DNA from: Elysia marginata
Lineage: Eukaryota > Mollusca > Gastropoda > Plakobranchidae
Length of the DNA stretch: 64,000 nucleotides
Assembly: GCA_019649035.1 (NCBI GenBank)
Contig: BMAT01013534.1
Span: forward strand, 83,962 to 147,961
Direction of reading: 5' to 3'
A model generated the notes under the pieces. That model made no database searches, had not been told where the DNA came from, and worked only from the letters and a program-made list of their open reading frames with translations. This document shows positions 25,567-33,300 of the stretch, piece by piece. How positions within the stretch are numbered: the stretch's first letter is position 1; each line of letters opens with the position of its first letter. The position numbers and the translations under genes are program-made.

Positions 25567-27256
25567 CTTAGGCTGTATTTGTCCATCCCTCGATGTCTAG
25601 GAAGTTTTAGAGACTAATCCTCTCAGGTTTTGTATGAAATAAAAATTTGCTGTTTGCAAGTATTTTAAGTAGTTAAAGTTTGCTGTAGTTTCAATATGAC
25701 CCGTATGACGTTAAAAAAAGCAAAACAGACTTCAAATGCCGTGTTGTGAATCAACTTGTCATTTTTATTTCAATTGTTGTTGCTGTAAAAGTGTTGATGT
25801 TCTTAAACCTTCAATTTTGACGTTGTTTTTAAACAATATGTTTTCAATTTTATATACCTGTTATATATCATTTAACAAGAATATAGCGAGAAAATATATT
25901 GCAGCAATTTAAAATATATTCCAGATTCTCAGAACAGACAAAATTGCGCTTATTTATCTTCTTTAATTCAGAAATGGCCCTCGTTAAATTTAGAGATTTT
26001 AAAGCTATGAAAAAATAAGTGCACTCCAAAGTATTTGAATGAACAGACTCCAGTTCACCCCATTTGAAGATAAAATACACCGCGCCCTTCGGTATTCTTT
26101 ATGTTGCAAGAGCGCTATTATAATGTCGTTTTAATATTTCATACAGCTTTTATTTTTCATCCAAATTCTTTTAATAGCGGATTTTAGCAACTTTGTACAT
26201 ATTTGCTTTGTACTTAGATCTTAGTAGGCTGACATGAGCGGTTACCGATTTATATAGATTTAGATGCATGATTATTGTAGGATTGTATTTTTCTAATCAT
26301 GTTTTACCATAAATACTATTGCTGAAGCTGTCATTATTATCATCAATATTATTTTGGTACTTATTTTATTGTGTTTGTCATTGTTATTATTGTTATTGTC
26401 ATTATTATTGTTATTGCTATTATCATTGTTATTATTATTTTTATTATTATAATTATTACTTTTGTTATATTATTTTTTTTACAGTTACAATTATCGCTCT
26501 TTATTAATCATTAATCAATTACTATCATTAATGCTAATACTACAGTTGTTGTTTTTGTTGCTATTAATTTTGTTATTGTTGTTCTTCTTCGTGTTATTAT
26601 CGTTGTGGTTATTATCATTGTTGACTTTTTTATTATCATTATTATCTTAATCATCATTATTTCACCATTACTAGTATCTCTATTATGGTTAATTTTCAAA
26701 TATTCATTACGGTAAAAATTTGATAGAACTACGTCAAAAACAGTTAAAATTGAGGAAGATCTTTTTTTAATAATGTTGTGACTAAGTATTTTGCAGCTTT
26801 ACCTTCATATTATTGTCTATCCCTGGTCCTCTCGCAGGATCGTCGTAGTCGGCATCTGGTTCCCACGTAAAGTCTCCTGACTTCGGGTTGTATCCCCACT
26901 GTTTAGCCATCGCTTTAAAAGACCTAACGCACTGCTTGAAAAAACACCTGGTATTTACAACTACAGGGCGTCATTGGGCCAAGCGCTGGCAGCGTCATGT
27001 CACCTCGTGATTTTCTAGTTTTTACATGGTCTATGATTTTGAGTTAACAATAGAAGCAACAATTCCCAAGATTTCTACGTTGAGATTGGCCTAAATATTA
27101 TGTGTTTGATAAGTTACGCTCTATTTTTCATTAACATAGATCTAGATGTGTTGTGTAGCCTACTTCTGTCACACAAAAATGTCACCAAGATCGGAAAGGA
27201 TTACTCCATTATGAACGTCTTTTCATAAGACTACTTACTTGAACCTTTCCTGCCAT
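932..27256 (-). CDS. DEG/ENaC (amiloride-sensitive, degenerin/FaNaC-like) sodium channel subunit, 17 exons seen, 3' end outside window
   Basis: This is a trimeric plasma-membrane cation-channel subunit. Exons in coding order are 27239-27256, 26803-26934, 18211-18438, 15662-15783 (TM1), 15121-15213, 14229-14310, 13396-13489, 11235-12173, 8376-8433, 6822-6968, 6158-6238, 5563-5654, 4513-4676, 3399-3488, 2732-2888, 1240-1315 and 932-989. All donors are GT, all acceptors are AG, and all phases agree, giving about 877 residues with no stop. Family hallmarks appear in order: TM1, FPAVTICN after TM1, GHDIDNLLMEC, YGNCYTL, HPYGTC, the cysteine-rich CxxxC and CKC motifs, CDCPSPC, and SKIWP just before TM2. 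TM2 and the stop must lie left of position 1. Residues 257-569 form a Ser/Thr-rich insertion not typical of the family. A FaNaC, ASIC-like or other DEG/ENaC subclass cannot be fixed from what is visible. The first coding exon is supported by a TATA box 50 bp upstream. Confidence 0.93.
1240..1315 (-). CDS. Channel exon 16: CxCPxPC motif
   Basis: Acceptor CTTACAG, donor GTAAGC. It encodes ESQCYQLQIKR and then the disulfide-rich CDCPSPC motif, which is diagnostic of DEG/ENaC extracellular domains. It enters in phase 1 and leaves in phase 2, matching both neighbours. Confidence 0.9.
1956..2085. repeat. (TAT)n microsatellite
   Basis: Long imperfect TAT/TTA array with TTTA-rich tail, in intron 15 of the channel gene. 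Confidence 0.9.
2732..2888 (-). CDS. Channel exon 15: cysteine-rich domain
   Basis: Acceptor ATTCACAG, donor GTAAGTG. It encodes TCQAFCLQKKIVEECKCFD and then about 30 residues to YGPCKTLT. The CxxxC plus CxC spacing matches the cysteine-rich domain of DEG/ENaC channels. It enters in phase 0 and leaves in phase 1. Confidence 0.9.
3399..3488 (-). CDS. Channel exon 14: PYGxC motif
   Basis: Thirty codons in phase 0 on both sides, acceptor GTAACAG, donor GTAAGT. It encodes VNIERQGHPYGTC followed by an acidic stretch ending NITYTQR. PYGxC is a near-universal DEG/ENaC motif. Confidence 0.9.
4513..4676 (-). CDS. Channel exon 13: beta-ball/palm segment
   Basis: Acceptor AAATTCAG, donor AAG|GTTTTG. 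It encodes GLTLYLFMEDDEY, then MGYQVHIHNIGELPNPYSEG and SVSAGMETFIGLKK. This is the classic family pattern of a Gly-Leu start, a V-I-H-x2-x-E-x-P stretch, and a G-x-E-T/Y-I strand. Confidence 0.92.
5563..5654 (-). CDS. Channel exon 12: YGNCYTL segment
   Basis: Acceptor TTTTTCAG, donor GTGAGTG. It encodes FRLVQTAQYGNCYTLEN and then RYISTVGGPDD. The GNCYTF/L element precedes the beta-ball strand in all DEG/ENaC subunits. It enters in phase 2 and leaves in phase 1. Confidence 0.92.
5766..5932. repeat. (ATC/ATT)n interrupted microsatellite
   Basis: Imperfect CAT/TCA/TTA triplet array within intron 11 of the channel gene. Confidence 0.75.
6158..6238 (-). CDS. Channel exon 11: GHDIDNLLMEC segment
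   Basis: Acceptor TTTCCAG, donor GTAAGTC. It encodes RYEMGHDIDNLLMECTF and then RGITCTAE. This aligns by eye with the family motif G-h-x-h-x-x-h-L-x-x-C-x-F-x-G-x-x-C. It enters and leaves in phase 2. Confidence 0.92.
6822..6968 (-). CDS. Channel exon 10: linker before the GHDIDN motif
   Basis: Acceptor ATTAAAG, donor GTAATT. It encodes YKRFIEGFSIEESNTRKVDD, an acidic Gly/Ser stretch, and FRFLYSTMG. Charged linker sequence, in frame with both neighbours (phase 2 in, phase 2 out). Confidence 0.85.
8376..8433 (-). CDS. Channel exon 9: short exon with tetra-arginine furin-type site
   Basis: A 58-bp exon with acceptor TTTTTCAG and donor GTCGGTG. Reading from the split Gly codon it encodes GNNRRRRSLTEIHEEKIH. 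RRRR|S fits the proprotein-convertase consensus R-x-K/R-R. It sits at the boundary between the Ser/Thr-rich insertion and the conserved ectodomain. Splice phases (1 in, 2 out) match exons 8 and 10. Confidence 0.85.
10375..10770. mobile_element. Palindromic (foldback) element with tRNA-like arms, copy 1
   Basis: Two inverted arms of about 150-190 bp (about 10375-10565 and 10595-10770) pair with moderate identity around a short centre. In the right arm a GTGGCAAGGCGATGGG stretch and a GGTTCGAATC box lie about 40 bp apart. They resemble the A and B boxes of a Pol III tRNA promoter. The left arm carries the same boxes inverted. It lies in intron 8 of the channel gene. A second copy is at 14395-14665. 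Confidence 0.6.
11235..12173 (-). CDS. Channel exon 8: 313-residue Ser/Thr-rich (mucin-like) insertion
   Basis: A single 939-bp exon with acceptor GATCGTCAG and donor CAG|GTAGTT. It is open throughout in the only frame that joins exons 7 and 9 (phase 1 in, phase 1 out). Its sequence is dominated by Ser, Thr, Gln and Asn, with few hydrophobics and no Cys in the stretch read. Near its end a 22-residue unit (NTLRDSNTATT..ERNSDSATS) repeats about 2.4 times. Such a domain is expected to be disordered and O-glycosylated; that is inference. DEG/ENaC proteins normally have only a short segment here. Confidence 0.85.
11330..11488. repeat. 66-bp in-frame coding tandem repeat
   Basis: Units begin at about 11330, 11396 and 11462 with GCTGTGTTxxTGTCGCG. 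The period is 66 bp, or 22 codons, so copy number can vary without shifting the frame. Confidence 0.85.
12560..12707 (-). mobile_element. tRNA-derived SINE, copy 1
   Basis: On the minus strand it begins with a tRNA-like head: A box TGGCAGAGTGGTTAGAGCG and B box GTGTTCGATTCCC. The body contains CCTTGGGAAA, ACTTTCCCCAGTCCACCC and CACCTGTAAAATGGGTAC. The same body occurs in the plus-strand copy at 45950-46200, which shows that it is dispersed. It lies in intron 7 of the channel gene. Confidence 0.85.
13396..13489 (-). CDS. Channel exon 7: Pro/Gln-rich linker
   Basis: I chose the acceptor AAAACCAG (exon starting AGAAACAG) because it keeps phase 0 with exon 6 and the frame of exon 8. The alternative ACTATACAG acceptor at 13515 would break the phase. 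It encodes RNRKNPPDSAGSQPPADN, then a Pro/Gln-rich tail. Donor GTATAC. Confidence 0.7.
14229..14310 (-). CDS. Channel exon 6
   Basis: Acceptor GCATCCAG, donor GTAAGC. It encodes MYMATPELRALVEAVQ, then PSNIAGSMEEE. This is the post-TM1 ectodomain segment following FPAVTICN. It enters in phase 2 and leaves in phase 0. Confidence 0.85.
14395..14665. mobile_element. Palindromic (foldback) element with tRNA-like arms, copy 2
   Basis: The left arm (GTAGGCTTAAGT, GTGTGATTCAAACCCCCGGCTAG, CTTCGGCTCAC, CGTCTTGCCA, AAGAAAC) matches the left arm of the element at 10375-10770. A degraded inverted right arm follows from about 14575. It lies in intron 5 of the channel gene. Confidence 0.55.
15121..15213 (-). 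CDS. Channel exon 5: post-TM1 FPAVTICN motif
   Basis: Acceptor GTTTTCAG, donor GTAAGG. It encodes YDTHSTVTLGFSTLTFPAV, then TICNVNPVKQS. F-P-A-V-T-I-C-N is the most diagnostic short motif of the family, placed directly after TM1. Confidence 0.95.
15662..15783 (-). CDS. Channel exon 4: first transmembrane segment
   Basis: Acceptor TGCTCAG, donor GTGAGTAC. It encodes GVPYIYVSSVWYAKLGW and then a hydrophobic run (TLLFLVGFGLMVGHLYLL) that forms TM1, ending IDEFYE. With exon 3 it creates the sequence TSMQ|GVPYI at the place where most family members have a His-Gly pair. Confidence 0.93.
16079..16315. repeat. Compound (CTT)n-(ATT)n microsatellite
   Basis: About 60 bp of pure CTT triplets, then imperfect CTT/CAT, then a long ATT/TTA array. 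It lies in intron 3 of the channel gene. Confidence 0.95.
16500..17400 (-). mobile_element. Mariner-like DNA transposon remnant
   Basis: On the minus strand, 17395-17200 reads as a helix-turn-helix segment (NRATADIVAIKVGIN, SSVWRVLHNDLGPRE, then APWFP). It resembles the mariner DNA-binding region that ends before the RWVPH signature. Further along, about 16590-16540 reads KCCQVYGEHFEP, like the C-terminal CxxxxGEYFE element. The middle is degenerate and several frame changes are needed, so it is dead. The mariner subfamily is not assigned. Confidence 0.5.
17880..18172. repeat. (TAG/CAG)n triplet array spanning an assembly gap
   Basis: GTA/TAG triplets with CAG interruptions lie on both sides of a run of N at 17919-17985. 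The gap is probably a collapsed part of the same array. It ends about 40 bp from the donor of channel exon 3. Confidence 0.95.
18211..18438 (-). CDS. Channel exon 3: cytoplasmic N-terminal region
   Basis: 76 codons, phase 0 on both sides, acceptor CTCTACAG, donor GTAGGAC. It encodes RPEPLQTFGDILFDQREIN, a polar stretch with GYVPGQLYPDG, and FKRVLIRFAERTSMQ. The final FAExTS matches the conserved element just before TM1. Confidence 0.9.
20360..20424. repeat. (CT)n microsatellite
   Basis: Uninterrupted CT dinucleotide run of about 65 bp. Confidence 0.98.
20850..21200 (+). mobile_element. LINE (non-LTR retrotransposon) 3' end fragment
   Basis: Reads in one frame KSFGNRSFYHTGPNMWNNL and, after a Ser-rich stretch, SPFKKNLKTWLF before a stop at 21098-21100. 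The pattern G-x-R-S-F..aP..WN.L....FK..LKTWLF is the extreme C-terminus of jockey/CR1/L2-type LINE reverse transcriptases. The upstream RT domain is absent, so this is a 5'-truncated copy. AT-rich 3' UTR sequence follows. Confidence 0.75.
23208..23315. repeat. Imperfect inverted repeat (hairpin), about 48-bp arms
   Basis: The arm 23208-23257 (AAGCAAATTAAATTTTTTTC to CAGCTCTAAAA) is mirrored by 23270-23315 (TTTTAGAGCTT to GATTTGCTT), with a 12-bp loop. It is probably a remnant of a foldback or MITE-like element. Confidence 0.75.
24177..24220. repeat. (CT)n microsatellite
   Basis: Pure CT run of about 44 bp in intron 2 of the channel gene. Confidence 0.97.
25519..25562. repeat. (CT)n microsatellite
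   Basis: Pure CT run of about 44 bp in intron 2 of the channel gene. Confidence 0.97.
26330..26650. repeat. (ATT/GTT)n degenerate microsatellite
   Basis: Long imperfect TTA/TTG/TCA triplet tract that gives spurious open frames on both strands. Confidence 0.85.
26803..26934 (-). CDS. Channel exon 2: N-terminal cytoplasmic segment
   Basis: Acceptor TTTTTTCAAG (or the CAG three bases on), donor AAG|GTAAAG. It encodes QCVRSFKAMAKQWGYNPKSG, then an acidic DADYDDPARGPGIDNNMK. It is in frame with exons 1 and 3. An internal Met (MAKQWG) is an alternative start if exon 1 is not used. Confidence 0.8.
27239..27256 (-). CDS. Channel exon 1: start codon, MAGKVQ
   Basis: Only six codons lie before a strong donor (CAA|GTAAGT), preceded by ATCATGG context. 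A TATA box 50 bp upstream and phase 0 with exon 2 support this start. Confidence 0.65.
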
Positions 27257-27301
27257 GATGAACTGGCATATCCAATCACTGCGGGAAGTGTCGGCGCGTT
27301 G

Positions 27302-27309
27302 CTTTTATA
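27302..27309 (-). promoter_or_regulatory. TATA box of the channel gene
   Basis: Minus-strand TATAAAAG, about 46 bases upstream of the proposed ATG (27256). Transcription starting 25-30 bp downstream would leave a 5' UTR of roughly 20 bases. The segment between is locally GC-rich (ACGCGCCGAC), unlike its surroundings. Confidence 0.5.
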
Positions 27310-30300
27310 GGACCACGGGCTCTTGATCGGTTGTAAGCTTATAATTATAAATCTGCGTTGAAAAACGAGATCGAGAGATTTGCAAAGAGGAAAAAGTTTT
27401 CTCTCTAGCGAGCACAAAAAACTTCCGACTCTCACTGTGTTTAGCGTTAGATCTGAAGATAGTGGAACGGTTCGGTTTAAAGCCAATGAAGGGTGACGGA
27501 AGAAACCGCTGGTGCAAAAACATTATACTTTACACAAGGATTCTCTCCCTATTATTAGTCAAATTTACCCTGTGTGTACACTTAAAAGGGAAATAGGGTT
27601 ATTGTGAAGCTTCCTGAAATTACTGGTACTATAGGAGCGATAAGCACTGGAATTCATTTTTATCACCTCAAAGTTTTGAAAGCAGAACGAGCGAGCGAGA
27701 GGGGCGAAATGTCTAATAAAAGGATCGGACCGTAATAAGCACTGTGAAAACATAACGATTGAACAAAACGTTCATTTGAAACTTAAAATCTGAAAATGCA
27801 ATCGACAAGTATGTGGTCTAATGACATCAGATGGTGGACTATTTGTCATAAAGAAAATGAGACCAGCAGAGAGACAGGCGTCTGAGGAAAGACAGAGAGC
27901 GGGTGGAGAAAGAGAGAAAATAAAGATATTAATCAGTTGGTCTCTTTTAAAAGTTCATATCTTTTCCAGGCGGTTGGAACATTGCAAGTTTTGAAATGCA
28001 AGCACTTAAGAATGACGATAATTTAACCCATTTCTATGTTGTCAAGATGTTTTACTTCCAGTGCATTGTGGTCTAACCAATGTTTGCTTTTTACCAATAT
28101 CGGTCACTTTCTACAGGATCAAACAACGTAAAAGAAATAGTAGGCCAACATTACTGGTTGGCTGCGTAATGGGTTTACAAAGTTATGCTCGTTCCATAAA
28201 GAGCGCTCGAAAAGAAATATTTGTAATGAGCTTTACCTAATGAACTTATCTACATCTAGGCTATAATTTTGCCCTCTGGTATGTTTGTATTGCCTTCTAT
28301 ATGGAACTGATTAGGCTAGAGCCATGTTGAAATAACATCACGGCTCAAGAGGCTTTGTTTTCAGAGCCACTTGCGATCACCATTTGCTTGAAATAAGGCG
28401 ACTTATTCTTGTGAACGATGACGAAAGGACTGAGGCCAAATCAATAACTCGAGGTCAGATCGACGTGCCAATTACTGATAAGAAGACACAGGGATATAGA
28501 GAGACTCTTTTTTCGGTATGCACAAAACATGTTTGTTTGCTAAACGCATTTCAAATCTTGGTTCCCTCACTCTGCTCAACGTTAGTTTTGAATAAAAACA
28601 AAATTTGTACCGGAGAAGGTATGTAAGTCTGCGCCATTTGGATAGAAGGGATCATTCAAAACGTTTTTTTTTTCAGTTTGTTTTCTGTTTACTCTCGAAA
28701 GCCAAATATCAACACCATGTTAAGGTTTTAAAAGTGCATGTTCTTTCACCAGATAAAATAATGATCCTGCCCTGTGAAAAAAATGGTTGTCTCGCTTTAA
28801 AAAATCAACGACAAGCGGTACGGTATACGAAGTTTTTTGTGCCAAAATAATGATTACCGATCAATTCAGCATGATTAAATTGGAAGAAAATTAACAATCG
28901 AATGCTTCAAAATTTGATTAACAGAAAGACAAGGTACTTTTTCTAAAACTTAAAGAAGAGGATAATGAATTATCTGTTTTCAACGGTGTGTGGACTTAAA
29001 AGAAAATCTTTTTTCATGGAAAAAGGAACAAGAACGTGATACTCGTTTTCTTTTATTGTGCAAACAAATGAAAGTTTTGAATTGGAAGACTAAAAAAGGT
29101 CGCTGCGCATATAGTTAGAATTTTTAAAACAGCCGCACGGTTCACATAGTTTATTTATCTAAAGAGTGAGAGAACTAGAACCAAATTTTAGACTGAATTC
29201 ACCATGATAGGACGAACCCGAAAAAGAAATTCTCAACCTGCTCTAGTATGAAGTAAATTTATCCTTTTGTCTCGCAGGCTAAAATAATGTTTCGCCCAGC
29301 ACTACCCTCCATTGCTCCTCATAAATCAATACATGATTGTCCATGAGCACCCCGAGGCAAATTTTGACGCCCACTTTCCACGGAGATTTGTATTTTCCAC
29401 GGAGATTAGAATACAATGCATGTGTGCAAGTAGAAGATTAATTTGTGTGAAAGAGAATACTCACGTGAGTCTGTGATTCGGGAGATCTCTAGAGTTATTC
29501 ATCGGCAAGTATCGTTTTGCCACTTCTTAACTGATCTCAAAGCACGGAAACCTTTGTTTTTAGACTTTACTTCTGCTACACGACTTTCCTTTCATTTTCT
29601 TAAAACGTGGCTTGACTCGCTTTGCACTTAAGGAAAAGTTAAAGTGTAGACTATCATATTAAAACTGTCCCTCATTTAGATTATATAATTCTTCGAGAAT
29701 ATTCAAGAAGTTATCGAGCAAAATGTCTTCAAGTGAACGATGCAAAATAGCAGATACATTCAATCATAAACATCCTGTAAAATTTACGCATTTAATTTTT
29801 CTAAATTTACACTCCGGCATATTGTTAATTTTTTCTTCATGACAGACAATGCACATAATGTAGAAATATAAAAAAATTGTCAATATGCAAATTAGGTCAC
29901 CTTTTGGAGTCTCAACACTACTTTACATCTCTCTTTTTTTCCTTCTTCTTTATTATCAAATTCCAGGTGATTAGTAGGTCTTATGTGTCTATCCAACAGT
30001 GTCTATCCCCAACGGTGCATGATTTTAATACACCTGCGCGCGCCATCTACGCCTGGGTGCTTTCTGGTTAACTTTCTCTGGGCTGTCATTAATGACGTCC
30101 TTATGGAGGTGACAAAGATCACTTTGAATTGGGTTCTTGGTAGTTCTGAAAAAAGTTTCTAATTTAACTTAACTATTTCTAACGGCTGTGACTGTGAGCC
30201 ATTGCTGCTAATTTCCTCAACATTTAAACGTTTCTTAAATCCTAAGATATAATCACACGGAAATGTAACGTAATTGAGTATATAAACTCATCAAGGTACT

Positions 30301-33300
30301 GACATGTTTACTTTGTAAAATGCTCTAGGTATCACACATTTATTAACTTTCGTTTTCAGAATCTCACGAAACATCCATTCATTATATTTTAGAATTAGTA
30401 AATAAGATTGGGGGAAATCTGTTCGAATATTAAAAGTATAATTATATTGAAACTAGAATTTGATTTTTTTATGCCCTATCAATTGTATGGAAAAAATGTT
30501 CAATATATGACGTCTTTTTTTATTTTGTTGTTTCGATAGCATGTTTATCTGTAGATACACTAAATTAACAAGAAATATATTTTAATATTGATAAACTAGT
30601 GAATTGATCACATACTAAGAAATGATACACGAACGACGAAAACACTTAAGAAGAATTAAGCCTGATGTGCAATAAAATTCGTCACGGATACTGAGTCTGT
30701 TGTACAAGATAAGCAACTAATGAGGCCAAAACATGAACAAGAAAGTAGATTTCGAGTTTTATAAAAATATGAAAATTGAAATAAGGTTAAACTTAGTTAA
30801 AAGGTCAACAGCTCTCGATATCAATTTTAATTGAAATGTTGATAACTTCAGGTTATGAATTTTGCTTTGTAGAAAAAAATCGTATTTTTTTCTAAATTTT
30901 TCAGAAACGGATATCTGCGCCACACATTAGAAGGACATGTTTAAAAATATTTCTCCTTTTTTTTTAAATTTGTTGACGCAACAATTTCGAAAGCTTTCAC
31001 TGCTTGAGTTTTCCTAGAGTCATAGCATATGTAAAGTAATACAAATATTTGTTATACAAAGATGGAGTCACACTCCTTTGAACGCAATCTCGGTGCAAGC
31101 ATCTCGTCTTTTCTTCTCATGGTGTAGATCGTGAGTCTCGGCCTAGCGGAACGAGTTTGTCGCATTCTAAGATGTTTCATGCTCGAGGTATTTTCCATTC
31201 TAAAAGAGATGAACTGGCGTCACGTTTTTAGGCCGACGCCTGTTTTGCGTAATTATGTGTCCTTATAAAGGGTGCTTATAGGTTATATAAGGACCAATAA
31301 GTCAATGGTTGTTTTTAAGATTTCTCTAGGTTTTGTTACAAGGTGAAAGGCTATCTTTCGAGAATATTACGAAACGTTTTCCTTAGTAAACACATTCCAT
31401 TGCACATTAGCCATGCTGTAGAAACGGATGAAACACGTTTATGGAATCAGCACCACAGAGAATAGTTCGTAATCCAAAATTGACTTTTAGGCCGGTTTAT
31501 TAAATGCCAATGCGGCTTTCAGTTATATTGATACAAAAATTTTTGTTATTTCCAGCTCTAATTTTTTAAAGTTTTATCTGTTTCATATTTATGGAAAAAA
31601 GTAGTGTTTAACATTTTATCCGAATGAAAACCATCACCTTTCCTAATTTGCTGAATACCTGATTGTTTTCGAATGCCTAATTTGTCTTTGCTTTTGAACT
31701 ATTTGAGTAATACGTGACATCCTACCATCCAATCCGATCTTCAAGATCAGAGAATTAAATCTGTTGACAAACCTTAGAATTGAAAAATACCTACAGAGAT
31801 AAAGCTCACACGTTCCAGGGCTCAGTTGTTTAGGACAGTTTACCCTTGTCAGTTGAAGAGTCTGAATCTGTTTAACCATTCAAAACATCTCAGAAAACTA
31901 TTTTTTTTAGAAATTCATTTCATGACCAAGTTTAGAACAATGTAATTGATATAGTCTGATAATGTTTAATCATGATTATTGCTTTTACAATGTCGGTTTA
32001 TGAATGCGTTTAATACCATGTGTATTGGTTTTAGGTATGAAAGAGAAACTGTTTTAGTTTTAATTTGAACTTTAAACGCTTGTTTTTCTTTCTTTTCTTT
32101 ATTTTTCTTTTTTTTTTTTTNNNNNNNNNNNNNNNNNNNNNNNNNNNNNNNNNNNNNNNNNNNNNNNNNNNNNNNNNNNNNNNNNNNNNNNNNNNNNNNN
32201 NNNNNNNNNNNNNNNNNNNNNNNNNNNNNNNNNNNNNNNNNNNNNNNNNNNNNNNNNNNNNNNNNNNNNNNNNNNNNNNNNNNNNNNNNNNNNNNNNNNN
32301 NNNNNNNNNNNNNNNNNNNNNNNNNNNNNNNNNNNNNNNNNNNNNNNNNNNNNNNNNNNNNNNNNNNNNNNNNNNNNNNNNNNNNNNNNNNNNNNNNNNN
32401 NNNNNNNNNNNNNNNNNNNNNNNNNNNNNNNNNNNNNNNNNNNNNNNNNNNNNNNNNNNNNNNNNNNNNNNNNNNNNNNNNNNNNNNNNNNNNNNNNNNN
32501 NNNNNNNNNNNNNNNNNNNNNNNNNNNNNNNNNNNNNNNNNNNNNNNNNNNNNNNNNNNNNNNNNNNNNNNNNNNNNNNNNNNNNNNNNNNNNNNNNNNN
32601 NNNNNNNNNNNNNNNNNNNNNNNNNNNNNNNNNNNNNNNNNNNNNNNAGTAGTAGTAGTAGAAGTAGTAGAAGTCGCAATCGTAGTAAATTAAAAACATC
32701 CCCCATGATCTGCTCAGCAGCAGGAACGCACGTAGCATTTATGTCATAGAAAGCGAAGAAATATTAACTTACTCAGAATACAAAGAGATTGTGACAACTG
32801 CACAGTGTATAATTCACCTATATTAAACGACTTCACTTAAAACTTACGTGTTGCTTTTTCTTGTGGAATTGTCTAAGTTTGCTTTTGAACTCAGTTGATA
32901 AAAGCTTATAAGGGCAAGGCATATTGACAATTGAATAGATCTATTGCACTTCCGGCATTCCTTCAATCGTATGGTAAAATTTATATTTTAGAACTAAGTC
33001 CGCTAAATCCTGCGGGTATTTTTACTAGTTTTATTGTGTCTGCTAAATGCCAATACGCCCATGATTCCATGAATTTGTTGCGTGTTGATTTTATTTACTT
33101 ATCATACACCATCGGCCATTTTCTTCAAAACAACGGAATCATATTAGGACAAACTTGTCGTTAAGATCATGTCTCTATAAAGATCAACTTTTTCAGACAC
33201 TATCTTTTTCTTCTTTACTATATAAACTTGGACGCAGACCAAAGCACCAATTTTTCAGAGGCAGCCAGACTTTCAAAGACAACAGACCAAAATAATCCAA

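Larger units (their letters stand above)
18439..26802. other. Large intron 2 of the channel gene, repeat-bearing
   Basis: 8.4 kb without a supported host exon. It holds (CT)n arrays, a LINE 3' fragment, a hairpin at 23208-23315 and a TTA-rich tract at 26330-26650. Open frames of 60-120 codons here lack codon bias, splice context or recognisable motifs. Confidence 0.6.
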
